From: Hydrogenophaga sp. 2FB
Lineage (GTDB): Bacteria > Pseudomonadota > Gammaproteobacteria > Burkholderiales > Burkholderiaceae_C
DNA length: 64,000 nucleotides
Assembly (NCBI RefSeq): GCF_005503365.1
Contig: NZ_SCML01000015.1
Location: 1 to 64,000 of the forward strand
Direction: 5' to 3'
The position numbers and the translations under genes are program-made. Positions 39,281 through 48,574 of this stretch are shown here, piece by piece. The notes beneath the pieces are model-generated. The model saw only the letters and a program-made list of their open reading frames with translations, was not told the DNA's origin and did not search any database. Each line of letters begins with the position of its first letter. The first letter of the stretch is position 1.

Positions 39281-42200
39281 AGCTGGCGCAGCTCCCGCAA
39301 CGCGACCGACACCGGCGCCAGATCGGGCGCCTGGTTGGCGATGCTCTCGTGCATGGCGTTGACGCGTTCAATCGCCTTGGCGTGGCGCTCCTGCCATGAG
39401 GTCAGCTCCTGCTGGCTGCTCAGCAGCGACAACACCAGTTGCCCGGCGATGGAGTACACGTCGTCGCGCGCGCTGGCACGGGCCTGGGTCTGCCACAGCG
39501 AGTCGGTCGGCAGCTTGCCGATGTGCTGGCGCCAGCGGTCCAGGCCGAGCGTGCTCTCGATCGCGAAATAGGTCCGCGCGGCCTGCTCCAGCGTGCTGCC
39601 GGCCTTGGCCGCCACATCGACCAAGTCCAGCACCGGGTACAGGTGGTCGAGCACGGTCAGGTCGTCGGCCAGCTGGGCATCCACACCCGCCTGCACCAGG
39701 CGGGCGCTGGCCACCTTCCATTGCTCGCGGGCGGTGGCGGGCAGCCATTGCTCGACGTGCTGGCGCAGCGTGCGGGCCGCCGGGCGGTACTTGGCGATCA
39801 GCGTGGGCAGGTCGCCCTGGCCGCGCTGGCGCAGCATCCAGCGGCTGGCGCGCTGGGCGATGGCGGCCAGCTGGGTGAGCAGGCTCAGCTGCAGTTCGGT
39901 CGTGACCTTGTTGTCCAGCGCGTCGATCTGATCCCAGATCGGTTCGAGTGCAAACACCTCGCGCGCCAGGGTGTAGGCGCTGACCACCTCGGCCGCGGTG
40001 CACAAGGCCTCGTTGGCCAGGAAGTTGACGAAGGTGGCGCCGACGCGGTTGGCCACGGTGTTGGTCATGAAGGTGGCGATGATCTCGCGCTTGAGTGGAT
40101 GCCGCGCGATGAAGTCGCCATGGCGTTCGCCCAGCACCACCGGGAAATACATCTTGAGCACGCGCGCGTAGAACGGGTCGTCGGGCAGCTCGCTGCCGCA
40201 CAACTCGTCGAACAGGTTCATCTTGGCGTAGGCCAGCAGCACGGCGTTTTCGGGGCGCGTCAGGCCCCGCCCGTCGCGCTTGCGCTTGCCCAGTTCTTCA
40301 TCGCTCGGCAGAAACTCGATGGCGCGCTTGAGCAGGCCGATGTGTTCGAGCCGGCGCATCAGGTTCTGCTGCCCGTCGAGCAGGTAGACGGGCCGGGTGG
40401 CGGCCAGTTCGATCTGCTGCGTCTGGTAGTAGTTGTCCTGCAACACGAGATGGCCGACCTCGTCGGTCATGCTGGCGAGCAGGTCGTTGCGGCTCTCCAG
40501 CGTGAGCCCACCGGCTTCCTGCACCGCACCCAGCAGGATCTTGATGTTGACCTCGTGGTCGGAGCAGTCCACGCCGGCCGAGTTGTCGATGGCGTCGGTG
40601 TAGATCAGGCCGCCGGCCTGGGCGAACTCGATGCGGCCGTTCTGCGTGCAGCCCAGGTTGCCGCCTTCGCCGAACACTTTGCAGCGCAGCTCGTTGCCGT
40701 TGACGCGGAAGGCATCGCCCGCCTTGTCACCCACCTGGGCGTGGCTCTCGAAGCTGGCTTTCACGTAGGTGCCGATGCCGCCGTTGTAGACCAGATCCAC
40801 CGGTGCCTTGAGGATGGCGTTGAGCAGCTCGTTGGGCGCCATCTCAGTGGCCTCGGTGCCGATGACGGCGCGCGCCTGTGCACTCAACGGGATCGACTTC
40901 GCGCTGCGCGGGAAGACGCCACCGCCTTCGCTGATGAGGCCCTTGTCGTAGTCGGCCCAGCTGGAGCGAGGCAGCTTGAACAACCGCTCGCGCTCGGCGT
41001 AGCTGGCCGCGAGATCGGAGGGGTTGGGGTCGATGAAGATGTGGCGGTGGTCAAAGGCCAGCACCAGCCGGATCTGGGTGGACAGCAGCATGCCATTGCC
41101 GAACACGTCGCCCGACATGTCGCCGATGCCGGCCACGTTGAAGGGCTGGGTTTGCGTGTCCACGCCCAGGCCGCGGAAATGGCGCTTGACCGATTCCCAG
41201 GCGCCGCGCGCGGTGATGCCCATCTTCTTGTGGTCGTAGCCGACCGAGCCGCCCGACGCGAACGCGTCGCCCAACCAGAAGCCGTAGGTCGCGCTCACGC
41301 TGTTGGCGATGTCGCTGAACGTCGCCGTGCCCTTGTCGGCGGCGACCACCAGATAGGGGTCGTCCTCATCGTGGCGCACCACGTCAGGGGGCGGCACCAC
41401 CGCGCCCTTGACCAGGTTGTCGGTGATGTCGAGCAGACCCGACAGGAAGGTCTTGTAGCAGGCCACGCCTTCGGCCAGATAGGCTTCGCGCTCGCTCGCG
41501 GGCGGGGCCTTCTTCAGCACGAAGCCCCCCTTGGAGCCCACGGGCACGATCACCGTGTTCTTCACCATCTGCGCCTTGACCAGGCCGAGGATTTCGGTGC
41601 GGAAATCCTCGCGCCGGTCCGACCAGCGCAGGCCCCCGCGCGCGACCTTGCCACCGCGCAGGTGCAGGCCCTCGAAGCGGGGCGAATAGACCCAGATCTC
41701 GAACAGGGGTTTGGGCTCGGGCACGTTGGGGATGTCGCGCGGGCTGAGCTTGAAGCTCATGTAGTCCTTGCCGCGCTGGTAGACATTGGTGCGCAGCGTG
41801 GCCTGGATGGTGCTGAGGAACTGGCGCAGCACGCGGTCTTCTTCCAGGCTGGCCACGTCCGCCAGCAGGGCTTCCAGCGCGCGCACCTTGGCTTGCGTGC
41901 GTTCGCTGCGTCCGTCGGCCTGCGCCGGATCGAAGCGGACCGCGAACAGCTCGGCCAGGCCCTGCGCGATGGCCGGGTTCTTGTTGAGGGTGTCTTCGAT
42001 GTAGCTCTGGCTGAAGGCGAAACCCAGTTGCTTGAAGTAGCGCACATAGGCGCGCAGCACGGCAATGGCGCGGGCATCCAGCTCGGTGGACAGCACCAGG
42101 CGGTTGAGCGCGTCGATCTCCATCTCCTGGCGCCAGACGGCCTGGAACAGCTCCTCGAAGCGGAACTTGAGGCGGTCGACGTCCAGCGACTGGGCAAACT

Positions 42201-43902
42201 GCAGGCCCCAGTCGTGCAGCCAGTAGCCCGGTGCGGCCAGGTGGTAGGGATGCTCGTCGAGCACCCGCGCGCCCATGGACTCCATCACGGGCATCGCGTC
42301 CGACAGCGTGATCTTCTGTGTGGCGTAGGTCTTGAAACGCACCTGCCCGTCGCGCTGGTACAGCTTGAGCGCCAGCGGCTGCTGTTCGCTCAGGCCGTTG
42401 AGGACGGCCGCATCGCTGGCGGCGGTGTCGGCGTCGAAGTCCTCGCGGTAGGCGGTCGGGAACGCCGCCACCAGGGCTTCCAGGCCGCCGGCACTGCGGC
42501 CGTTCTGCGCCAGCAGCACGGCGTTCACGCCGTCGACCCAGCGCTTGCAGGCCTGGGCCACCCGGGCTTCGAGCTGGACCAGATCCACCTGCGCGGGCAG
42601 CTTGTCCTTGGCGCGCACGATGTAGTGGATGCGCGCGAGCGCGCTGTCGGTGAGCATGGGCGTGAACTCGATCGACGCGGCGTCGAACGCCTCGGTGAAC
42701 ATGGCCCCGAGTTTCACGCGCAACTCGGTGGTGTACACCTCGCGCGGCACATACACCAGCAGGGAGACCAGGCTGCCGTAGGCACCGCGGCGCATGAACA
42801 GGCGCACGCGCTGGCGCTCCTGCAGGCGCAGGATGCCCATGGCGTGCTGCTCCAGGGTGGCCGCATCGATTTGCAGCATCTCGTCGCGCGGGTAATTCTC
42901 CAGGATCGCCTGCAAGGCCTTGTGGGCGTGGCTGCCCTTGACCACGCCGGCATTGGCCATGACCCGCGCCACGTGCTGGCGCACCACCGGGATCTGCTCG
43001 ACCGAAGCGGCATAGGCCGCCGAGGTGTACAGCCCCAGGAACCGGCTCTCCCCCACCAGCTTGCCGGCCGCATCCAGCCGCTTGACGCTGATGGCGTCGA
43101 GCCACGCGGGGCGGTGCACGGTGGAGCGGCTCATGGCCTTGGTGGACAGCACCAGATCGGGGTTGGCCACGAAGACATCCGCGGGCTGGACCGGCAGGGC
43201 CTGGGCCCCCGGGGCCTTGAGCATGCCCAGTGCCGTGCCAGGCAGGGGCACCAGCACATCGCCCCGGAGTTCGTAGTCTTCGGCGGCCAGGAAGGTGAAG
43301 TGGCCTTGTTCGAGCCAGGTCAGAAAGGCCTTGGCTTCGTCGGCGACGGACGCGTCCAGCGCGGTGAAGCTGGCGTTGAGCACCTGCACGCGCGACAGCA
43401 TGGCGCGCCAGTCATGCACGGCCAGGCGCACATCCTGCAAGGTGTCTTCAATGGCCTTGCACAGCGCCACGCCCTCGGGGTCGGACGCGAGCCGGTCGCA
43501 CTCGACCAGCATGCACGAGACCACCTGGCCCTCGCTGGTGCCTGGTTTCGCCGCGTCGGTGATCTGGGCCACATGGCCCGCCGCATCGCGCGTGACGCGC
43601 AGCAGGGGGTGGACGATCCAGTGCAGGGTGCGCCCGCTGCGGTTGACCGCCATGCCCACCGAGTCCACCAGGAAAGGCATATCCGGGTGCACGATCTGCA
43701 GCACATGCGTGCCACTTTCCTTGGCCAGCTTCCTGGGCAGCTCCAGGATCTGCACCCGCACCTCGCCCACCGTCGACGCGCTCAGCAGGGCCTGGTGCGC
43801 GGCGGCCATGGTCTTGAGCAAGGCGGGGTCGCGGCTGCGCATTTCCTCGGGGTCGGCGGCGGCGAAATACAGGTCCTGAAAACTGGGGTTCATGATCGGC
43901 AT
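39274..43902 (-). CDS. NAD-specific glutamate dehydrogenase, large (about 170 kDa) type
   Basis: 1542 residues, matching the single-chain bacterial NAD-GDH family, somewhat shorter than its largest members (about 1,600). It shows the family's long N-terminal regulatory region (ACT-like; VLQIVHPDMPFLVDSVGMAVNRSG), a dehydrogenase core with GGLRWSDRREDFRTEILGLVKAQMVKN and PVGSKGGFVLKK, and a helical C-terminal region. It oxidatively deaminates glutamate to 2-oxoglutarate and ammonium with NAD. It begins at 43902 or 9 bases later (MNPSF). Transcribed after a strong terminator, so it has its own promoter. Confidence 0.95.
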   Translation of the reverse strand: MPIMNPSFQDLYFAAADPEEMRSRDPALLKTMAAAHQALLSASTVGEVRVQILELPRKLAKESGTHVLQIVHPDMPFLVDSVGMAVNRSGRTLHWIVHPLLRVTRDAAGHVAQITDAAKPGTSEGQVVSCMLVECDRLASDPEGVALCKAIEDTLQDVRLAVHDWRAMLSRVQVLNASFTALDASVADEAKAFLTWLEQGHFTFLAAEDYELRGDVLVPLPGTALGMLKAPGAQALPVQPADVFVANPDLVLSTKAMSRSTVHRPAWLDAISVKRLDAAGKLVGESRFLGLYTSAAYAASVEQIPVVRQHVARVMANAGVVKGSHAHKALQAILENYPRDEMLQIDAATLEQHAMGILRLQERQRVRLFMRRGAYGSLVSLLVYVPREVYTTELRVKLGAMFTEAFDAASIEFTPMLTDSALARIHYIVRAKDKLPAQVDLVQLEARVAQACKRWVDGVNAVLLAQNGRSAGGLEALVAAFPTAYREDFDADTAASDAAVLNGLSEQQPLALKLYQRDGQVRFKTYATQKITLSDAMPVMESMGARVLDEHPYHLAAPGYWLHDWGLQFAQSLDVDRLKFRFEELFQAVWRQEMEIDALNRLVLSTELDARAIAVLRAYVRYFKQLGFAFSQSYIEDTLNKNPAIAQGLAELFAVRFDPAQADGRSERTQAKVRALEALLADVASLEEDRVLRQFLSTIQATLRTNVYQRGKDYMSFKLSPRDIPNVPEPKPLFEIWVYSPRFEGLHLRGGKVARGGLRWSDRREDFRTEILGLVKAQMVKNTVIVPVGSKGGFVLKKAPPASEREAYLAEGVACYKTFLSGLLDITDNLVKGAVVPPPDVVRHDEDDPYLVVAADKGTATFSDIANSVSATYGFWLGDAFASGGSVGYDHKKMGITARGAWESVKRHFRGLGVDTQTQPFNVAGIGDMSGDVFGNGMLLSTQIRLVLAFDHRHIFIDPNPSDLAASYAERERLFKLPRSSWADYDKGLISEGGGVFPRSAKSIPLSAQARAVIGTEATEMAPNELLNAILKAPVDLVYNGGIGTYVKASFESHAQVGDKAGDAFRVNGNELRCKVFGEGGNLGCTQNGRIEFAQAGGLIYTDAIDNSAGVDCSDHEVNIKILLGAVQEAGGLTLESRNDLLASMTDEVGHLVLQDNYYQTQQIELAATRPVYLLDGQQNLMRRLEHIGLLKRAIEFLPSDEELGKRKRDGRGLTRPENAVLLAYAKMNLFDELCGSELPDDPFYARVLKMYFPVVLGERHGDFIARHPLKREIIATFMTNTVANRVGATFVNFLANEALCTAAEVVSAYTLAREVFALEPIWDQIDALDNKVTTELQLSLLTQLAAIAQRASRWMLRQRGQGDLPTLIAKYRPAARTLRQHVEQWLPATAREQWKVASARLVQAGVDAQLADDLTVLDHLYPVLDLVDVAAKAGSTLEQAARTYFAIESTLGLDRWRQHIGKLPTDSLWQTQARASARDDVYSIAGQLVLSLLSSQQELTSWQERHAKAIERVNAMHESIANQAPDLAPVSVALRELRQLA

Positions 43903-44055
43903 CCGGTCAAATGGGGTCGTTGGGGGGGGAGGATGTGCGCGATTCTAGGATCGCTCCACGCACCCGAACGGCCCCAGACAAGGATTGCATGGACCCATGC
44001 CATGCCGTCATGCGTAACGTGCATGATGCGCCCCCAGGCCGCACCCGGCCACAAA
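43903..44055. other. Promoter region of NAD-glutamate dehydrogenase
   Basis: Non-coding. On the minus strand TAGAAT at 43947–43942 is a plausible -10 box, without a good -35 box. An inverted repeat CATGC-N7-GCATG lies at 44009–44025 amid several CATG copies, and may be a regulator site. A run of G residues (43922–43929) lies near the gene start. Nothing else recognisable. Confidence 0.35.
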
Positions 44056-44078
44056 AAAACCCCGCGCGGCGGGGTTTT
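44056..44078 (-). terminator. Rho-independent terminator of the NUDIX–DUF1178 end of the nuo operon
   Basis: A perfect 10-bp stem, AAAACCCCGC (44056–44065) and GCGGGGTTTT (44069–44078), with loop GCG. In the leftward direction it runs into at least seven T residues. It lies 19 bases after the DUF1178 stop and separates the long complex I transcript from the NAD-GDH gene. Confidence 0.9.
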
Positions 44079-44097
44079 GCAAGGGATGCGGCGGACC

Positions 44098-44577
44098 CTA
44101 TTGCAGGGTTTCCTTGATCGCCGGCAGCATCGGCAGGGCAATGACTTCAACGCCCTCTTCCATCAACTCCAGCGCCTCCTGCGGGCTTGCCTGGCCGCGG
44201 ATCTGCCGGTGTTCGACCTCGCCGTGGTGCATGGCGCGCGCCTCGTCGGCAAAACGTTCGCCCACGTCTTCCGTGTTCGCCATCACTTCGCGCAAGGCTT
44301 TCAGGATGCGCGCCTGCATCGCCGCGATCTCCGGCTTGCCACCGTGGTTGCTCATGGCCACCGCGTGGCTCTCGGACGGTGCGGCGGGCGGCTTGGCGTC
44401 CTGATGGCTCGCCCGCAGATTCAACCGCGGCGCGGAGAGCATCTTCTGAATGTGTGCATCGCCGCACAACGGGCACGACACGAGGCCGCGCTCCATCTGG
44501 CTCGCGAAGTCGTCTTCGGAGCCGAACCAGCCTTCAAAGTCGTGCTGCTGCGCGCATTGCAGGTTGAGAACCTTCAT
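44098..44577 (-). CDS. DUF1178 family protein
   Basis: 159 residues. It begins MKVLNLQCAQQHDFEGWFGSEDDFASQ, the fixed N-terminus of DUF1178, with further CPLCGD (about residues 36–41) that could bind zinc together with the first Cys. A Ser/Ala-rich centre is followed by an acidic, helical C-terminal half. Function is unknown in the family. It overlaps the NUDIX gene by 4 bases and ends before a strong terminator, so it closes the nuo–DUF2818–NUDIX transcript. Confidence 0.85.
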   Translation of the reverse strand: MKVLNLQCAQQHDFEGWFGSEDDFASQMERGLVSCPLCGDAHIQKMLSAPRLNLRASHQDAKPPAAPSESHAVAMSNHGGKPEIAAMQARILKALREVMANTEDVGERFADEARAMHHGEVEHRQIRGQASPQEALELMEEGVEVIALPMLPAIKETLQ

Positions 44578-45185
44578 GCCGTGGATTTTCCAGCATCCAC
44601 CGCGTCATGGGCTGCGGTCCATTCCAGAGACCACTCCCCTTGCAGGACGTTGTGCAGCCACATCGAACCGATCAAGGTCTTGCTGTCGATCACCTCGCCG
44701 TTGAAGCACCAGGCCTTCAACTCGGCCGGCGTGGCGCTGAACACGTCGAGGAATTCACCGTCGTCGAGGCGGCGCGCGCCCAGCGTGAGGCCGCGCGCGA
44801 ACCAGATATCGATGACTTCGTCGGAATAGGCGATGGTGGGTGCGAGCCGGCCGGCAAACGCCCACTCACGCGCGCTGTAACCCGTTTCTTCGAGCAGCTC
44901 ACGCTGCGCGCAGGCCAGGCTGCCCTCGCCCGCGTCAAGCTTGCCCGCGGGAAACTCGATCATCACGGCCTGCATGGGGTGGCGGAACTGCCGTTCCAGC
45001 ACCACGCGGCCGTCGTCCAGCAGGCCGATCACCATCACCGCGCCGGGATGCAGCACGTATTCGCGCGTCGCTTCGGCTTCGTTGGGCAGGCGCACGGTGT
45101 CGCGCACCACGTGCAGGAAATTGCCGCGCAGCAACTCGGTGCGCGACAGCGTGGTTTCTCGCAGGTGGCGGTCGTCCTGGTTCAT
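44574..45185 (-). CDS. NUDIX hydrolase (ADP-ribose pyrophosphatase-like)
   Basis: 203 residues. The Nudix box is complete: G81-x5-E87-x7-R95-E96-L-L-E99-E100-x-G102. It most resembles ADP-ribose pyrophosphatases (NudF type), hydrolysing ADP-ribose to AMP and ribose-5-phosphate. ATG at 45185 (MNQDDRHLRE) starts 4 bases inside the DUF2818 stop. Linked with complex I genes in this lineage; it could help recycle NAD breakdown products. Confidence 0.9.
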   Translation of the reverse strand: MNQDDRHLRETTLSRTELLRGNFLHVVRDTVRLPNEAEATREYVLHPGAVMVIGLLDDGRVVLERQFRHPMQAVMIEFPAGKLDAGEGSLACAQRELLEETGYSAREWAFAGRLAPTIAYSDEVIDIWFARGLTLGARRLDDGEFLDVFSATPAELKAWCFNGEVIDSKTLIGSMWLHNVLQGEWSLEWTAAHDAVDAGKSTA

Positions 45186-45487
45186 CCGCGGTGCCGGTAC
45201 AGGTAGCGGTAAACAAAACCCGGGAAGGCCAGCGTGAGGAAGAGCGCGCCGGTGGTGGCGTAGAACTCCCAGCCTTGCGGGGCGATCTGCCCGGCGCGCT
45301 GCTCCAGCGCCAAACCGAGCGCGCCGACCAGGAAGTACAACACCACCAGCTCCCCCACGCGCATCCACAAGGTCTTCTTCGGCGCGCGACGCGGCACGAC
45401 GGCGAACCAGCGCTCGTTGACGAAGGGAAGGTTGGCGGCGATGAAGGCGGCGATCAACACCAGCCAGACGGAAAGGGTATGGGTCAT
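45182..45487 (-). CDS. DUF2818 family small membrane protein
   Basis: 101 residues with three predicted membrane helices (about 6–24, 45–62 and 75–93). It matches the DUF2818 pattern (AANLPFVNERWF, KKTLWMRVGELVVLYFLVGALG, GWEFYATTGALFLTLAFPGFVYRYL). Known only as a companion of the nuo operon in betaproteobacteria; an assembly or accessory role with complex I is conceivable but unproven. It is 61 bases downstream of nuoN and overlaps the NUDIX gene by 4 bases. Confidence 0.87.
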   Translation of the reverse strand: MTHTLSVWLVLIAAFIAANLPFVNERWFAVVPRRAPKKTLWMRVGELVVLYFLVGALGLALEQRAGQIAPQGWEFYATTGALFLTLAFPGFVYRYLYRHRG

Positions 45488-45548
45488 GGAACGGTGTGTG
45501 AGCCGGCGGCCACCGGCAAGTTCACCGGCAACCGCAAGTCTCTGGCCT

Positions 45549-47045
45549 TCAGGCGAACAATTGCGCCACAGCCTGGGCGCACAAGGTCATGAGACCACCC
45601 GGCACGATGCCCAGCACCAGCACCAGCGCGCCGTTGAGGGTGAGCACCGAGCGCGCGTCCAGGCCGGCTTCGATCTCGGCCGTCTGGGTGGGTGCGTCGA
45701 AGTACATGACCTTGACGACGCGCAGGTAGTAGAAAGCGCCGATCAGCGACATGACCACCGCGAAGACGGCCAGGCCCACGTAGAACGCGCCGCTCGACGC
45801 CAGCAGCGCCTGCAGCACCGACAGCTTGGCGTAGAAGCCCACCAGCGGCGGCACGCCGGCCAGCGAGAACATGCAGACCGCCATCACGCCGGCGTACAGC
45901 GGGCTGCGCTGGTTCAAGCCGGCGAGGTCGGTGATGTTCTCCGACTCGAAGCCGTTGCGCGAGAGCAGCAGGATCACGCCGAAGGTGCCCAGCGTGGTCA
46001 GCACGTAGGTGATGACGTAGAACATGGACGAGCCGTAGGCGTTGGCCATGTTGCCCGCATCGCCCTGCACCACGCCCGCCAGCAAGCCCAGCAGCATGAA
46101 GCCCATCTGCGAGATGGTGGAGAACGCGAGCATGCGTTTGATGTTGGTCTGCGCGATGGCGGCCAGGTTGCCGATCAGCAGCGACATGACGGACAACACG
46201 GCCAGCATCTGCTGCCAGTCCACGGCGAGTGGCAACAGGCCTTCGACCAGCAGCCGGATCACGATGGCGAAAGCGGCCAGCTTGGGCGCGCCACCGATGA
46301 CGAGCGTGATGGCGGTGGGGGCACCGTGGTACACGTCGGGCACCCACATGTGGAAGGGCACGACACCGAGCTTGAACGCCAGGCCGGCGACCACGAACAC
46401 GAGACCCAGCGTGAGCACCTGGGCCGAGCCCTTGAGCGTGGCCTCGCCACCGGCGATAGCCTTCAACACCTCGGTCACGTCGAGCGAGCCGGTCGCGCCG
46501 TACACCATGGACAGGCCGTAGAGCAGGAAACCGCTGGCCAGCGCACCGAGCACGAAGTACTTCATGGCCGCTTCGGTGGCTTGCACGTTGTCCCGGCGCA
46601 GCGCCACCAGGGCGTAGCTGGAAAGCGTGAGCAGTTCCAGGCCGAGGTAGATCACCAGGAAGTTGTGGCCCGAGATCATGACGAACATGCCCAGCAACGC
46701 GAACATGCCCAGCGTGAACAGTTCGCCACCGCGCAGCATGTCGCGCTGGCCGGAATAACCACGGCCGTACACCAGGGTGACCATCATGGCGATCGACGCG
46801 AAGCACTTGAGCCAGTTGCCCATGGGGTCGCTGACGATCATGCCGCCAAAGCCCACCACGGTGCTGCCCGATGCCGCCGCCATGCCTTGCAGCACGGCGA
46901 TGACCGCGAGGGTGAGCAGCGTCAGACCGTAGGTGGCGCCACGCAGCGGCGTCTTCACGCCCAGGTCCACCAGCGCGATCACGCAGGCCATCGTCAGCAG
47001 AAGAATTTCTGGGTAGGCCGCGACCCAGCTGAGCTTGTCAATCAT
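45549..47045 (-). CDS. nuoN: NADH-quinone oxidoreductase subunit N
   Basis: 498 residues, about fourteen transmembrane helices. It is one of the three antiporter-like proton-pumping subunits; the central lysine-bearing helices are seen in VVAGLAFKLGVVPFHMWVPDVYHGAP and in the MSLLIGNLAAIAQTNIKRMLAFSTISQMGFML stretch. Last structural gene of the complex I operon, 37 bases after nuoM. Membrane-located and complete. Confidence 0.97.
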   Translation of the reverse strand: MIDKLSWVAAYPEILLLTMACVIALVDLGVKTPLRGATYGLTLLTLAVIAVLQGMAAASGSTVVGFGGMIVSDPMGNWLKCFASIAMMVTLVYGRGYSGQRDMLRGGELFTLGMFALLGMFVMISGHNFLVIYLGLELLTLSSYALVALRRDNVQATEAAMKYFVLGALASGFLLYGLSMVYGATGSLDVTEVLKAIAGGEATLKGSAQVLTLGLVFVVAGLAFKLGVVPFHMWVPDVYHGAPTAITLVIGGAPKLAAFAIVIRLLVEGLLPLAVDWQQMLAVLSVMSLLIGNLAAIAQTNIKRMLAFSTISQMGFMLLGLLAGVVQGDAGNMANAYGSSMFYVITYVLTTLGTFGVILLLSRNGFESENITDLAGLNQRSPLYAGVMAVCMFSLAGVPPLVGFYAKLSVLQALLASSGAFYVGLAVFAVVMSLIGAFYYLRVVKVMYFDAPTQTAEIEAGLDARSVLTLNGALVLVLGIVPGGLMTLCAQAVAQLFA

Positions 47046-47082
47046 GATGTGAGCGTTCTCTTGTGTAGCGTGCCCGGGAGGC

Positions 47083-48558
47083 TCAGTTCAGTTTGGAGAT
47101 GGCGACGTGGCGCAGCAGCTCGGCCACGGACGCGTCCATCACATCGGTGAAGGGCTTGGGATAGACACCCATGTAGAGCACGGCCAGCGCCAGCACACCC
47201 AGCACGAGGAATTCGCGCTTGTTGATGTCGGTCAGCGCCTTGACGTTGTCGTTGCCCACGCTGCCCAGGTAGACGCGCTTGTACATCCACAGCGAGTAGG
47301 CGGCGCCGAAGATCAGGGCCGACGCGGCCATCAGGCCGATCCAGAAGTTGGCCTTGACGGCGGCGATGATCACCATCCACTCGCCCACGAAACCGGCTGT
47401 GGCGGGCAGGCCGCAATTGGCCATGGTGAACAGCAGCGCGAAGGCGGCGAAATTGGGCATGGTGTTGACCACACCGCCGTAGTCGGCGATTTCGCGCGAG
47501 TGCACGCGGTCGTACAACACGCCGATGCAGAGGAACATGGCGGCCGAGACGAAGCCGTGGGCGATCATCTGCACGATCGCACCGGACACGCCGAGGTCGC
47601 TGAAGATGAAGAAGCCGAGCGTGACGAAACCCATGTGCGCCACCGACGAGTAAGCCACCAGTTTCTTCATGTCCTGCTGGACCATCGCCACCAGGCCGAC
47701 GTAGATCACGGCGATGATGGAGAGCGCGATCATCAGCCAGGCCCATTCATGGGACGCGTCGGGCAGGATGGGCAGCGAGAAGCGCAGGAAGCCGTAGGCG
47801 CCCAGCTTGAGCATGATGGCCGCCAGCACGGCGGAGCCGCCGGTGGGCGCTTCCACGTGCACGTCGGGCAACCAGGTGTGCACCGGCCACATCGGCACCT
47901 TCACGGCGAAGGCGGCGAACAAGGCGAAGAACAGCAGCGTTTGCGCGGTGCCACCGAGCGGCAGCTTGTACCAGTCGGCCAGTGCGAAGCTGCCGCCGGA
48001 CTGCGTGTACAGGTAGATCAGCGCGATCAGCATGAGCAGCGAGCCCAGCAGCGTGTAGAGGAAGAACTTGAACGCCGCGTAGATCTTGTTCGGGCCGCCC
48101 CAGATGCCGATGATCAGGTACATCGGGATCAGCGTGGCTTCGAAGAACACGTAGAACAGCATCGCGTCCTGCGCGCTGAAGACGCCGATCATCAGACCCG
48201 AGAGAATCAGGAACGCGGCCATGTACTGGTTCACGCGCGAGGTGATCGACTCCCAGCTCGCCACGATCACCACCACGTTGATGAACGCGGTCAGCAGGAT
48301 CAGCCAGAGCGAGATGCCGTCCACGCCGAGGTGGTAGTTGACGTTGAAGCGTTCGATCCAGACGCCCTTCTCGACAAACTGCATCGCCGCGGTGCCGAGC
48401 TCGAAGCCCGTGTACAGCGGCACCGTCACGGCCAGGCTGACAATGGCGCCGATCAGCGCGATCCAACGCACCACATGCGCCTGATCGTCGCGGCCCAGGG
48501 CCAGCAGCACGACGCCAAAAAAGATCGGCGTCCAGATTGCAAGGCTCAGCAAACCCAT
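47083..48558 (-). CDS. nuoM: NADH-quinone oxidoreductase subunit M
   Basis: 491 residues, about fourteen transmembrane helices. It is an antiporter-like proton-channel subunit of the distal membrane arm, with the conserved VKVPMWPVHTWLPDVHVEAPTGGSAVLAAIMLKLGAYGFLRF region carrying charged residues of the proton path, and MVQQDMKKLVAYSSVAHMGFV. Sixteen bases after nuoL. Complete. Confidence 0.97.
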   Translation of the reverse strand: MGLLSLAIWTPIFFGVVLLALGRDDQAHVVRWIALIGAIVSLAVTVPLYTGFELGTAAMQFVEKGVWIERFNVNYHLGVDGISLWLILLTAFINVVVIVASWESITSRVNQYMAAFLILSGLMIGVFSAQDAMLFYVFFEATLIPMYLIIGIWGGPNKIYAAFKFFLYTLLGSLLMLIALIYLYTQSGGSFALADWYKLPLGGTAQTLLFFALFAAFAVKVPMWPVHTWLPDVHVEAPTGGSAVLAAIMLKLGAYGFLRFSLPILPDASHEWAWLMIALSIIAVIYVGLVAMVQQDMKKLVAYSSVAHMGFVTLGFFIFSDLGVSGAIVQMIAHGFVSAAMFLCIGVLYDRVHSREIADYGGVVNTMPNFAAFALLFTMANCGLPATAGFVGEWMVIIAAVKANFWIGLMAASALIFGAAYSLWMYKRVYLGSVGNDNVKALTDINKREFLVLGVLALAVLYMGVYPKPFTDVMDASVAELLRHVAISKLN

Positions 48559-48574
48559 CTTGTTATCCCTCTTC

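Noticed and set aside
39439-44829. A very long open frame on the plus strand opposite NAD-GDH, DUF1178 and NUDIX
   Set aside because: It is an antisense shadow caused by high GC third-codon bias: no domain is recognisable, it runs across three genes and the terminator, and the minus-strand proteins are clearly real.
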